A stretch of DNA of 64,000 nt, from the NCBI GenBank assembly GCA_021397835.1, contig JAJFZO010000023.1, positions 1 through 64,000 of the forward strand, read 5' to 3'. Position 1 is the first letter of the stretch, and each line of letters starts with the position of its first letter. Position numbers and translations under genes: made by a program. Of the stretch, positions 46,401 through 58,720 are shown piece by piece. The notes under the pieces were generated by a model that was given only the letters and a program-made list of their open reading frames with translations, was not told the DNA's origin and did no database searches. Origin of the DNA: Moringa oleifera. Its lineage: Eukaryota > Streptophyta > Magnoliopsida > Brassicales > Moringaceae.

Positions 46401-49400
46401 AGTATGCTAAAAAGAGTTAAAGATGAATTTAAAAAATGGAGTAAAAGGAAGATAGAGGATGTGAGTGGCCAAAAAGAGAAGTTATGGAGGCAACTTCAAT
46501 AGGTGGACCAAATCATTATGGGGGAAAAGGATAATTGCTAGTTAGAAGATGAGAGGCATGTTGCAAGTTGTCCAAACTGGTTAAGATGGAAAAAATTATG
46601 TAAAGGCAAAAATTTAAGACGTTTTGACTCAAGGAAAGGGATAGAACTACGAGTTTCTTTCATTAGGTGGCAAATGCCCGTTAAAGATATAACTATGTCA
46701 TCAGATTGATGAGAAGGAAGTAGAGGGTATTGACCAATTGAAAGAAGAAATCCGAAGGTTCTATGAAATCTCTATACAAAAGAGAAATAGAGACCAAAGT
46801 TAGATGGATTTGAGTCATTGAAAATAGTCTAAAAGCAGAATTAAAAACCCATTTGAGAAAGAAGAGGTAAAGGTAGCACTATCAAATTGTGATGGGGATA
46901 AAGTTCTAAGCTCAGATGGCTTCACAATGGCCTTCCTTAAAAAGTATTTAGAGATTGTAAAAAAGGATGTGATGAGTAGAGATCATAATGGGACAGGTCT
47001 ATAAGGGTACCAAATCCGATCAAATCCTAATAAGATGGGTTCGAATAGTGTTTAATCAAATTTGGACGATTGGGTTTTAAAATTTAATATGTGAATCGAA
47101 TTCAAATCAGTTCGGATTTAGACTTTTGGATACCTACTACCCGAACCCGTTTATGTAATTATATTAATATGTTGAGTTTTTTATTTGGAATTTGATTATA
47201 TTAAACTTTTAATTTGAATTTAATTATATTATATTTTCAATTTTGGATTTCAAAAATTTATTATTGAGTTTTAATTTTTTTTAGGGTTTAATTAGTTGGA
47301 CATTACATGATTTTTTTTTTCATTAATGTTTATTAATTTATTTTAAAGTTTAATTAAATTAAACAAGTAGCTAAATGAATATTTAACGGGTAAGATACAT
47401 GTTACCCAATTAAAACCCATGAAGTATATATAAATATATAAATATAATAAATGGGTTCAAGCAGATTTCGATTAGCATGCAACTAATTATAAACGGACGT
47501 AGGATGGGTTCCGGTTAGTATTAAAAATCAATTTTTTAAATGAGTTTGGAATGGGTTGGAGTGTGTATATTTTAATCGGGTTCGGGTTTGAAATTTTTTA
47601 AACAGGTAGGTATTCGACCCGTTACTAACCCTAGTGATGAGGTTGTTTGAAGAATTTTTCACAGGCAATTTGTTAATTCTTTAAATATCACTTTTTTGGT
47701 CTTGATCCCAATGAAGGTGAGGACAACTAATATAAAGGATTTTAGACTAATTAGCTTAGTGGTTGCATCTAATCTTAGCGAAGGTTTTAGTTAACAGATT
47801 TAGAGGGGTTGTTGACATAGTCATAAGCCAAAATTAAAATGCCTTTGCAAGAGCCAGACATATTTTGGATGTTGTTCTAATTGCCAATAAAGTGGTGAAT
47901 TTTCAATTGAAAGCGAAGAGTAAAAGAGTGATTTGTAAGCTAGACATGGAAAAAGCTTATGATCACATATTAAGGAGAATTGGGTGTGGAGAACGATGGT
48001 GCAAGTGGATATTCAAATGTATCTCTTCAGTGTTATTCATGTTGATGGTGAATGATAGTTTTTTTAAATCATCAAGAGGGTTAAGACAAGAAGACCCACT
48101 GTCACCATTGTTATTTATTGTGGTGATGAAAGCTCTTGATTGAATCATCTCAAAAGCAAAATTGAATGGTCTAATTTAGGGATTCAAAGTGGGCAAGCAA
48201 GGGCAGCAGATAGTGATCTCTCATTTAATGTTTGCATATAACACGATACTTTTTTGTGGAGCTAAGGAAGAGCTAATGGTAAATTTCAGAGGTATCCTGC
48301 AAGATTTCAAGGCAATTTCTAGCTTAAAAGTAAACTTAGCCAAAGTGAATTGATTCCGATAAGGGAGAGGTTGAAGGAGGGTGGCTGGCTGAGCTGATGA
48401 GATATAGGGTTGACAACTTGCCTATTCAGTACCTTGGGCTCCCTCTTGGAGTAAAACAGAGAAAAAAATCAATGTGCAATTGGATAACTGAAAAAATGGA
48501 AAAGATGTTAGCAGGTTGAAAAGGCTCACGTCTATCTAAAGGGGATCGTATTACGCTGATTAAAAGTACTTTGTCAAATCTATCAGTGTGCTTCATGTCA
48601 TCATTTTCCCATTCCTAGGAAAGTGGATAACAAGATAGAAAGACTTCAAAGGGAGCTCTTGTGAGGCAGCCTAAGTGATACACATAAATTCCACCTAGTT
48701 CAATGGTAAGTTGTTACGAAATCAGTAAATAAAAGAGGGCTTAAGTTTAAATCTCTCAAGACATTCAATAATGCATTAATAGGAAAATGGCTTTAAAGAT
48801 TTCTAGCGAAGAAGGAAGAACTGTGCAGGAGAGTGGTGCTGACAAAGTATCGAGAAGAGGAGGGGGGTAGATGACAACGAGTGGAAGGAAGATCTATGGA
48901 ACTGGTGAATGGAAGGTTATCCGTAGAAAGGATGGGACCAATTTGAACCACGGTTGAGATTTAAAGTGGGGAATGGGAGGGCTGTAACATCCTGGTTGGA
49001 CAGGTGGTGCAATGAAAAAGCGTTATCTGAGGATTTTCCAGCAATCTATGCCATGCGCAGCAACAAAAGAGCGCCGGTGAGTGATTATGTTGATGAGGAG
49101 GGATGTGAGGTGAACTGGACCCTAGGATTTAGAAGGAATGCACAGGATATGGAAAAAAAAGGACAGCTGAAAGCTTTTTACTACAAAATCTACAAAGCCA
49201 GAGTATTTTAGATCATTATGTAAATCAGATGCAACAGAGCACTACCAATGAAATTTCATATGGAAGTTGGGTATCCCTACTAAAGTAGCTTTCTTTCTCT
49301 GGGAAGCAATAAAAGGGAAGATTCTCACAATAGAAAATCTTGTGCAAAGAGAAACAGGAATCAGTATATCACATGCCCATGGATTATAGCTGCGCCAAAC

Positions 49401-52400
49401 AGCTTTGGGAGGGTGCCTTACCAATGCTGGGCATCTTCTGGGCAGCTGTGGGATCAGTGGAAGGAGAAATTTTGGCCTGAGCTGGTCTGCAGGAGCGAAA
49501 TTAGAAGCTTTGATCATGTGGCTGATATAGAAGGAGAGTGACGGAAGGGCATTTGTCGGGAAAGAAACCAGGGTAGGGACAGTTAGAGGCAATGGCTGTA
49601 TCTTTTGAAATTATGGGAGACGGGCAGTTCTTTTGTAAATGAGGACTTAGTTAATTTTGTAGAGTTCCTAACCTTAAAAAAATTAACTAACTACACTCGC
49701 AAAAGGGTTGCATCCCTTGGTGGATAGTAATTAAAGAATATATCATTTTGTTTCTATTAAAAAAAAAAAAGTAATCAAGCAGGTGAGAATGAAAGTAACA
49801 GTTTTTAAAATATTAATCTTCAGCTCATAGAACCATCACCATATGCAATCAAATAGGAAATGATAAATTTAAATGATCAAGTTTTGAATCTGCATTCGTC
49901 AAACGAACTAATGTGTCCAATGTTTAGACATTGAAAAGAATCATAAAAGGTTCTGAAAGATAGCAGATTTACCATGTTTAACACATAAACTCCAATACCG
50001 GGCAAGCCAACACCTCTTTAGAACAACCTCTTCCTAGTACAAAAACTGCAGATCACATAACTATGACATAAAGGAATGTAAAAAGTAAATGATGTATATG
50101 AGCTTAGAATTGAAGACAAACCATCTCTTCCTGAGTCAAAATCATTCGCTTAGTCATGGTTCGAAGAGATTTAAGTTCAGATTCAGCTTCATTGAGCTGC
50201 TCCAAAGCAGATGTTGTCTCATCTCTAGCAATCTAACTCATGTTTTGAGAAGTTCAATTAAACGGTACTGAAATCTTTTACAACCCTTAATGAATGGTAA
50301 AATTCAAAGGAAAAGGTAAAACATACAAGATAGAAGTCCGGATACCTCAGCTTCTGTCCGAAGGGCAGCAATATCTTCTTCAGCTCTGCCTGCATGTGTT
50401 TGTGCCGCAACTCTTAAAGCAGCCTGCAAGAGGGAAAAAAAACATGTCATATACTACCTCATTTATGAACTATTTTGTGACTTGATCATGAGAAATCAAG
50501 AATGATATTAGCTACATTCACTATTTGTGCACAAGAACTAAGTCGGCCATAACATATAAAGCCAGAAGTTAACGAGATGCTTTAAGAACTATATTTGCTA
50601 TTCAAGATTTTCTACTTTCTACCATGAAGAAACCTACAAAGAAGTGCCTAAAACAATTCGATTCTGTTAAATAAGCTTTAAGTATTGATCCCACACACAG
50701 GTATCTACTGATAAATGCAATCCTCCAGTGGCACTCATTTTTGCCGACTTCTTGTCATCATTAGAGTTCTCCCAGTTCTATCATTTACTTGCTTGAAGAA
50801 ACTCTCCCTGATTGTTACTTTCAATAACAAACACAGTAAGAGATTCTCAAAGTTTGTCACAATTCCTTCTAATTCGACATGAGCTTATCAAGAAACTTGC
50901 TATGGCACTTGTTCATTTAATACCATGTCTGTAAGTTAAATCTGACGTATGAATATTAAAGAAAAGAAATAACCACTTATTCGTCTCGGGAAGCTCCAAA
51001 TATCAAAAGTCTTGCATTCCAACCAATTTATAAGATTATACAAATGGCAAAAGGGAGAAGAATGATGTAAAATCTCCCTTGTCATCTCCATACACAAAAT
51101 TGAACACATTACCAAAGTTCTATAAGAAGATAATTGTAACTAGTGAGTGAAATAATGAAACTTCAGAAAATAAAACTAAGAAATTATAATGATTATACAT
51201 GCAACTAAAACAATAAATGCACATACATATATATATATACAGAGAGAGAGAGAGAGAGAGAGTAAAGGGGAAAAAATGAAGGAAATGCAATTTTCTTCAT
51301 TACATGTTTAGTTCTGGGAAACCTTGAAAGAGCACGGACAGGTACGATGCAGACAAATGGGATTCATTCAGGAAGACATGGATGTTCCAGTATACATAAA
51401 CATTACTTATATTGCATGCATGCAAGTTGTGATTCATGAATAGAGTTTTCATAAAAACACACTGAAAGACAAATAGATAGAATTGGCAACATACACATGT
51501 TAAATCATGTAAGACCAATATTATGTATATGTGCCAGTAAGTTTCAGTAAATTATTGTCTGATATGCAAACGGAAGGTAGTTTAATGCCAAGAGAGCCAC
51601 AGTGTCAGTAACACAGACCTCTCTATCGCTCCCGATCCAAAATAAAAAAATTTTAAAAAAAAAATCAGACACACACGCACAGACCTCTCTTTGCTGAAGA
51701 GCTGCCTCCTTTCTGAAGAGAGAAACATAACAGAGGAATTAGAGTGCATCAAAAAGCATTTGAAGTTACATAAATGCATGTGAATCTTGAAGCTTGCCTG
51801 CTTAAAAGCCTGGCTTCTAAAGTCACACCTTCTCCAAGAGTTGCAACCTAAAGAATATTAAACTATCAGTTCTACAAATGATTAAAGCACAGGGAAAAAA
51901 AAAGCATAAGATATTCAAATAGATCGACCAATATAATATTAATGCTGAGATATGTAAACCCAAATGAGAGAAGCAAAAGGCCAAATTATAACAAAGAATT
52001 AGGGAAAAAATGAAAGTACTGGGATGGAGTAATTTTATGTTTTGAAAGAGGATGTTGATTATGAAGGAGATTATTTTTGGTACCATCACAAGCTCACAAG
52101 CACATAATGATGTGTAAACCATTTTTTCATCTGTATGCTTATGAGACAACATCCTGGGTGATCAACATATACATGGCACGTATTACTTATTAATGAAGGT
52201 AGGACTGATGATTTGATACCTACGAAGAGACTTCTATTCTTTCATGTGAATGGTAATATCTACCTGTTTCTCAAGTAGCCGAGCTCTCGCCTCTGATTCT
52301 TCACACCTCTCTTCTGCAAGTCGAAGCTGGGGAGGCACAAATCAGGATGGAATGCCAAAAATCATATGTGATAACACTACAGATATTACACACTTCATGA

Positions 52401-55400
52401 CCACTATAATGCTAACCAGCCCCAACCCATGGATATCGTCTTTTGTTTATGCTGCAACAGTAATTTCCAAATGACAGTACCCATGTTAGTTCTACCCATT
52501 CATTTGGAGATAACTAAGAACAGAAATACCCAATGACAGCACTTGGATTTACCCATTCATTTGAGGATAACTGTGGCAGCACCTTATAATATTAACTTGG
52601 TGTCTCAAGAGAACAGAGTACCAGATTGATGGGCATAAGTAACAGGACTCTTTCTGAAATGGTCCACTTCAAATAAAGGAGACTCGAATGATAATAGAAA
52701 CTATAAGTATAAGGGAATAAAATTTATTAGCATCACCTTTTCAAGTAAACTTTCATTTTCTTCCTGTAGCATATCAAGCTGCCATGAAAGTAAACCCAAT
52801 TAGAAAGGATGATAGAAAAAGAATAGAATGTTTCTTAAGGTCTCTCATAAATTTAAAAGCTGATGCTTATTAACATGAAGCAATAGAACACATTTAAAAA
52901 AGAAGCAAAATGTCACTATATCCTATCTCAGCAATTTCAGAATGATCCAATTAAAGGGAGCTATCAATTGTGGTCCCTAAAACCATGTTTTATCAGCTGA
53001 AAAGGGACCATACCTCATCTTGTAGAGCAGAAGAAGGATGCCGAGTGCTACTCTCTGTTGAGTTGCTCATACTCCCCATATCCAGGGAGAACCTGCTTAT
53101 CGACAGAAACTACAAAGTTAAATTTATATGAAATGAATTAAGACCAAAACTTGGAACATGTGTTATGAATCACCTAAAATTTATAAATGTTGTATATCAG
53201 ATCTCTATTGAGCAGGAAACTGATGGATTGAAGTATTTTTCAAATAAAAGGGATTGTACAGCCAAATCTGTTAACAGAGCAAAAGTAGAGTCCTATAAGG
53301 TCAAACCAGTGAGACATGAGTACATAGACTGCTCAGATATGCGGCAAAAGCTACAATATCACAAAATATATGTCATACAAAGTGTCCTTTGTACCAAAGA
53401 ATTCCACCCATTCTAAACAAAGTATCACCTTGTAAAGCAAATCATGAAATTCACCGGTGAAAGGTAAATGACTTTAACATCTTTATAGAAGATCTAAACC
53501 TCAAAGCCACCTTATGGGATAAACTCAGATAACATGTGTGATACTGTATTTAAAGATGATAACATTTCAAGGACCTTATACCTGAGAAAGGAAAGGGAAA
53601 TGAAGAATGAAAGAAAACATTATGATTATAAAAATCTTCAATGTGAAATTACATAAATTCTTAGCTTTATGCACCTTTTCCGGGTATCAATTGGAGCCTC
53701 TGATGGGATTGTAGAAGAGGTGGGCTTTAGTGATATAGATACAGCAGCAGGCACCACAGGAACTGCCTTCATTTGGCGAGCAGCTGATGTGGAACGAGCA
53801 GATGAAGGTTGCTCGACAGAATTAATGGAATGAGATGATCTACCTGCCACTATAGAACGAGCAGATAAAGGTTGTTCTGCTGAGTTCATTGTCTGAGATG
53901 ATTGAGCAGCTGAAGTTGAACGAGCTGATGGTGGTTGTTCCACAGAAGTTGCAGACTGAGAAGACCGGAGCCCTGACGTTGTGCGTGCAGACAGAGGTTG
54001 TTCCTGACTTGTACGAATTGACTAATAAAGAGAACATGCAAGTTTTCACTCATAACTACATTGGTAATACTTTGGGCATCAAACAAATAGCAGATCAAAT
54101 AACTTAGCAAAATAGGAACTTTCTTAATGTCTTCTACCTAAGAAAAGCATTTTTTTTATCAGCTCTAGCAATGCAAAGCATTAGCCATATCTATCAACAC
54201 ATCAAGTGCCAGAGCTTTTGTAATTTAGGGAAAACTTCATATGCGGATGTCAACATCAAAATACACACATGAAATAGTGGCAAGAGAAATTTTTATTTTC
54301 AAATATCAAATACACCAGTACTATTTATGTAAGGTTGTAAAGAAAAAGTTATCTGATCAACAACATGCACCTAAATTATATTTGTATCCAATGCTCACTC
54401 AAGATGTCTCAATACAAATGTAACTGTCAGAACAGGAAATATATATAAACTCACTTGAGCTCAAAACTTGAACATCAATATGGACAACATCAATAGTGCT
54501 TCTAGTCTAGCATTTAAAATACATAGGTCAGAAGAAGCATTAACTTTGCATACGGACCTTCCTAATTACAATACAACTTGTGTATTCTCAAGCTTAAACT
54601 TCTACTAATATGAGCATCATCCATAGAAAATCTAGCCAGAACCCCAAATTCAAAGGTTTACTAGCCCAATTACCATAGGAGAGCGTGATCTCATTGACCT
54701 TCCACCAGCCAGTCCAATACTCGCTGTGCCACTCACTGCGCCATAATCTTTTGAAAGGTCATCATCTTCAATGTCCTCGTCAGCCAGTTGTGGAACTGTC
54801 ACTTGCCGTCGCCTTGGATGGGTGGTTTTGGTCTGTACTTTGTAACATTAGTATACATCTGTGAGATGGATTTCAATTTAAACATGCACATGCAAGCATT
54901 CATTCAACATGAGCTTATCATCCTTGTAGAAATAAATCAAGGAAGCACAAAAAAACAGTTGAATTTTGAAAGATAATAGCAAGACCCTGAGTCAGAAACC
55001 TTAACAGGTAAATCTGCCATGCCAAGATAGAGCACAAGTAAAACCAATGCCCAATTACCATAGGAGAGCGTGATCTCATTGACCTTCCACCAGCGAGTCC
55101 AATACTCGCTGTGCCACTCACTGCACCATAATCATTTGAAAGGTCATCATCTTCAAGGTCCTCATCGAATGTCACCTGCCGACGCCTTGGAGGGGTGGTT
55201 TTGGTCTGTACTTTATAACATTAGTACACATCTGTAAGATAAATTTCAATTTAAACAAGCAAGCATTGGTTCAACATAAGTTTATCATCCTTTTAGAAAC
55301 AAATCGAAGGAGCATATAAAACAGTTGAATTTGAAAGATATTAGCAAGACCCTTGAGTCAAAAACCTTTTAACAGGTAAATCTGCCATGCCAAGATAGAG

Positions 55401-56479
55401 CACATATAAACCAATGCATCATCAACTTCTCCTAGATGAACTTCCATGCCATAGAGTAACTTGTCCACCCAAAATCATGCTTCTTTTATATTAACCAAAC
55501 AAGGCAATTAAACACGAAAACCTGACAACAAGTGAACTCTCATAACCCACAGTCAGCCACTTTTCTTTTTTCAAAGTGAAAGAAAAAGCAAATAATGTTT
55601 ACAAATCTTTAATATTTAAAACATCATAGTTAATTCATAAAAATGAATGAAATATTTCCATTATAGGAAAAAGCATGAACACTATTCATGCTGTCGCACA
55701 ATAGAATTTCTAGGTGGCAATACTACTTCAATATTTAACAACTGCATCACCGTAAGGAAAAGATTAGAAATGTTATAGACAGTTACAATCTTGACCAAGG
55801 ATGCATCACTTTCAAGCACAAAATTCCCAGAGTCTGCATGATATTGTATCATTATAGGCATAACAAGATTACAGAAGAAAATGTTCTATGGAGCAATTTC
55901 AAAAGCAAAAGAAAAGGCAAACCTCTGAAGTTTGGAGGACTAAGTTTGTGCTCCTTAAGACCAAAATCCTTTCTATACATATCACAAGACTATTATGACT
56001 AACAACAATAATTCGTACTTCTAACTTAAATCTCGACAAATGTTTATTTAATGTTCTTACAATATAACAATTAATGCCAGCATCATAGCTCCCCTTAGAC
56101 AAACCCACTGTCCCTTAAAACCCCAAAATAAATTTTTTTTATTAAAAAATTAAACAACTATAGTAATTACCATAGGAGAGCGGGGACGCATTGCTCTACC
56201 ACCAGCGAGTCCTATAGTGCCTGAGCCAGTGACGTTATAATCCAAAGAAATATCATCCTCCTCATCTTCATCATCAGCTGATGGCTGGTGCGCCATCATT
56301 GCTGCAAGCCTCTGCGCGGCTGCTTTCGTCTGCGCTTTCCTCATGCTCGTGGGGCCGGCGACTGATCCTGACCGCACGTGGCGCCGTGGCAGCGGTGACA
56401 TCGTCGGCGAAGACGGCGCGCCCGGCGTGCCGGGCGTTGAGCTCTTCTGCCTGATGTAAACCGGCCTAATTTTGTCCAT
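40463..56479 (-). CDS. SCD2: SCD2-like coiled-coil protein, 19 exons
   Basis: Nineteen exons join to 2118 nt, 705 residues: 56479-56171, 55205-55059, 54832-54674, 54021-53675, 53092-53014, 52778-52737, 52326-52264, 51847-51798, 51712-51685, 50423-50346, 50232-50122, 50033-49973, 43420-43307, 43141-43017, 42308-42239, 41877-41830, 41229-41189, 40983-40857, 40581-40463. The N-terminus ([17 protein letters not shown]) is basic and Ser/Pro-rich. A repeated acidic GTIGLAGGR module, a Ser-rich EQPxSARS repeat and a long coiled coil ([14 protein letters not shown] onward) follow. The C-terminal half has the family signature [17 protein letters not shown] and [16 protein letters not shown]. Arabidopsis SCD2 works with SCD1 in clathrin-linked membrane traffic, cytokinesis and cell expansion. 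Exon 8 uses a GC donor. Intron 12 is 6.5 kb and holds a LINE. Exact orthology within the SCD2 family is not settled. Confidence 0.9.
41741..41830. repeat. 45-bp tandem duplication spanning a splice donor
   Basis: Two units, 41741-41785 and 41786-41830, are nearly identical. The second ends at the exon 16 donor (GGTAAG on the minus strand); the first has the donor-equivalent changed to GAGTAG. Confidence 0.85.
43757..43972. repeat. tandem repeat of about 108 bp in SCD2-like intron 12
   Basis: Two adjacent copies share strings such as ACTATTTTTCTGC, ACATGATTCCA and CTTCACAGAGTTACAAGTGA, with scattered changes. Non-coding. Confidence 0.8.
44130..49771 (+). mobile_element. degenerate LINE retrotransposon in intron 12 of the SCD2-like gene
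   Basis: In plus-strand order: a Gly/Arg-rich ORF1-like region (44140-44840); the start of an endonuclease-like reading (RIISWN, near 45580); reverse transcriptase fragments (47865-48300: [28 protein letters not shown]); a zinc-knuckle RT domain (49255-49400: [16 protein letters not shown]); and a 3' poly-A run at 49759-49771. The catalytic YADD/FADD box reads FAYN (about 48228-48240). Stops and shifts are everywhere. The order and poly-A tail fit a plant L1-type LINE in antisense to its host gene. The 5' end is approximate and I found no convincing target duplication. Confidence 0.85.
46977..47633. mobile_element. 657-bp MITE with 8-bp target duplication, nested in the LINE
   Basis: The LINE reading is broken between two copies of GTGATGAG (46969-46976 and 47634-47641). 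The insert starts TAGAG and ends CCCTA. Its ends are imperfect inverted repeats (TAATGGGAC against TAACGGGTC read on the other strand). Eight-base duplications and TAG/CTA ends are typical of hAT-type non-autonomous elements. The inside has CCCGAACCCG- and CGGGTTCGGGTT-type strings facing each other and no coding frame. Confidence 0.8.
51241..51262. repeat. (GA)n microsatellite in an SCD2-like intron
   Basis: About eleven AG units after a short TA tract. Confidence 0.85.
54674..55420. repeat. tandem duplication of an exon plus adjoining intron in the SCD2-like gene
   Basis: Exon 3 (54832-54674) with its upstream intron (54833-55050) matches exon 2 (55205-55059) with its upstream intron (55206-55420). 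Both exons are phase 0 at each end (159 and 147 nt) and encode the acidic [20 protein letters not shown] module, itself a relative of the end of exon 1. Confidence 0.85.
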
Positions 56480-58720
56480 TATTGCCTCTGCAGCACATTG
56501 AAAATTTTTATCAAGGCCAAACAATTTGACAATTTCAAACCGCAAATTTGATCCAAACATTTGAACAAAAACTCTCTACAGGAAAATCTGAGTAGACAGC
56601 ATTTAATTGCAAAGTTGCACTAAACGAATGAAAATTTAAAAAAAAAACAAAAACAAAAACGTACAAATGAAAGAGATAACTTGATCAAAAAGCAACTCAA
56701 ATGGACACTATAACAGCAAATTAGGAGGATAAAAAACAAACCGGTAATTGATATTAGAGAGTAACTGCTTCAATAGAACGCAGAAAGGTCTTGCATGTGT
56801 AACTAGTTAAGCTCGATTTGCTTGATTACTATCGCTTGAAATGCAGAACAATATGAAATCAGTTTTGCTAGTAGTCTTCAAAATTGATGAAAATCGCAAG
56901 AAAAGAAAAACTAAAAGGCAGAAACCATATTTCCTCCATGTTTCTCGACGTCATATGTGCCCCGCTCGAAAATCAACAACAGGAACAGTGAATCGTAAGC
57001 TGAAACACGGACAATGAAACCAGTCATGGCTTGCGCAACAAGTTTCAAAATAAAACGGATATATTTTGGGCTCATTTTGCAGTACTGAAACGAAATGATC
57101 GGATCGTAAAGCCACAAAAGCGGAGATTTTAACGCTTATTTTGGAAAGAATCGTTTCTGAAATTTCTGAAATATCTTTTCTGTTTTAGTAAATATTAAAA
57201 AGAATTTTATTATAATATTCACACCAGTTTTATATATCATATTTTAATTTAATTTAATTTCTATTAAAGATTTTAAATTATAAATTTTTATATAATTTTT
57301 AATTAAATGTTTTATAATAATTTTTCTGAAATTTTTAATATTAAAAATATTTTTTTAAAATTACATGATTAAATATATAAAAATTATTAAAAAATTATTT
57401 ATGATTTAAAAATTATTTAAATTATAAAAAATAAATCAGATTCAAATAAAAATTTTATATAAATTTATTTTAAGTATTTTAATAACATAAATATTATTAA
57501 TATTTTATAATTAATTAAATTAATTTTAACAAATTAAATATATAATCAATTCAATCAATATATTATAATTTAAATTAAATAAATTTAATTTAAAATTTTT
57601 TTTCAATATTAAATTTTTTTTAGATTGTCTTGAAAACTTAAATAACTACTTTTAGAAAACAAAATGAATAGACATTTATATTAAATGCATTTTTTTTTAC
57701 TATCATAATATTATTGTGATTTAAAATATAACAAAAAATTAAAATTTGTGAATCATTCAAAGAAGTATAAATATAAAATATAATTTTTTATGTTATAAAA
57801 TAATTAATATAAATATAGTGTTTTCAAAATTTTGTTCTGAGAAATTAAGAAACCAAAAAGATGAGATAAAAAAAGATAAAATATATGTTTATTTAATTTA
57901 TGTTGATATTATTTTTAAAAAATATGTATAATATATTATATTCATAAAAAATAATAAATTAGGTAAAGTTTATTTATTTACTTTTTCCAATTGTTATATA
58001 CCAACTGTTAAAAGAATTAGTAAATGATCTTTATTCAGGTGAAAAAATATTTTCTAAACTTTTGTAGTTTTGTTCCAAATATTTTTTTTTCATAAACTAA
58101 AAGAACCTAAAAATTTGTTGATGTGCAATTAATTATAAGATTTTTTATAGATAAATATATATTAAAGTCTTTTTTATAATATTAAAATAATTTTAACGGA
58201 TTTTTAAAATTTTGTTAGGACTAAATTTTCTTACAAAATTTATATATCTTAATGTTTTAAAGACTAATTGTATTAAATAATTTTATAATATTAAATTTCA
58301 GATTAAATTAATATGGTATTATTTATTGCATGATTTTAAATTTTTAATTTATGAACATTTATCAAATTAAGCTTTAAAATTACCAAATCATTTTGTTATA
58401 TGTGAACATCATTTTGGAAGCTTCTGTTTCCTCATACTGTCTTAAAGTATCCCTTTTTAATGGTTCATCGAGAAGTTTACAGGTGCTCAAAAGGGTTACC
58501 ATTAAATCAATCGAGCAGTCTTCAAAGAACCCTCTTTGTCTTTTCAACTGATTGCCACTAATTCAGCAGCCGTAAGAGATTTCAAGAGGTATTACAAATT
58601 CTTGTTTTCTCTCAGCGTACTGCGCACATTTCAGAAAATCTTTATAGCTCTAGGGTTTTTCCCTCTCAGTTCTATCTCTGGACGCATTAAGGTCTCTTTC
58701 CTTCTCAAAATCTCGGCAAA
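56480..58720. other. divergent upstream region between the SCD2-like and CAND2 genes
   Basis: This holds the 5' flanks of two divergently transcribed genes. From 57180 to 58400 the DNA is very AT-rich with no gene seen. The CAND2 leader probably lies in 58440-58720. Confidence 0.55.

Noticed and set aside
47865..48143. Reverse transcriptase frame as a host gene
   Set aside because: It is one fragment of a LINE with many stops and a broken catalytic box.
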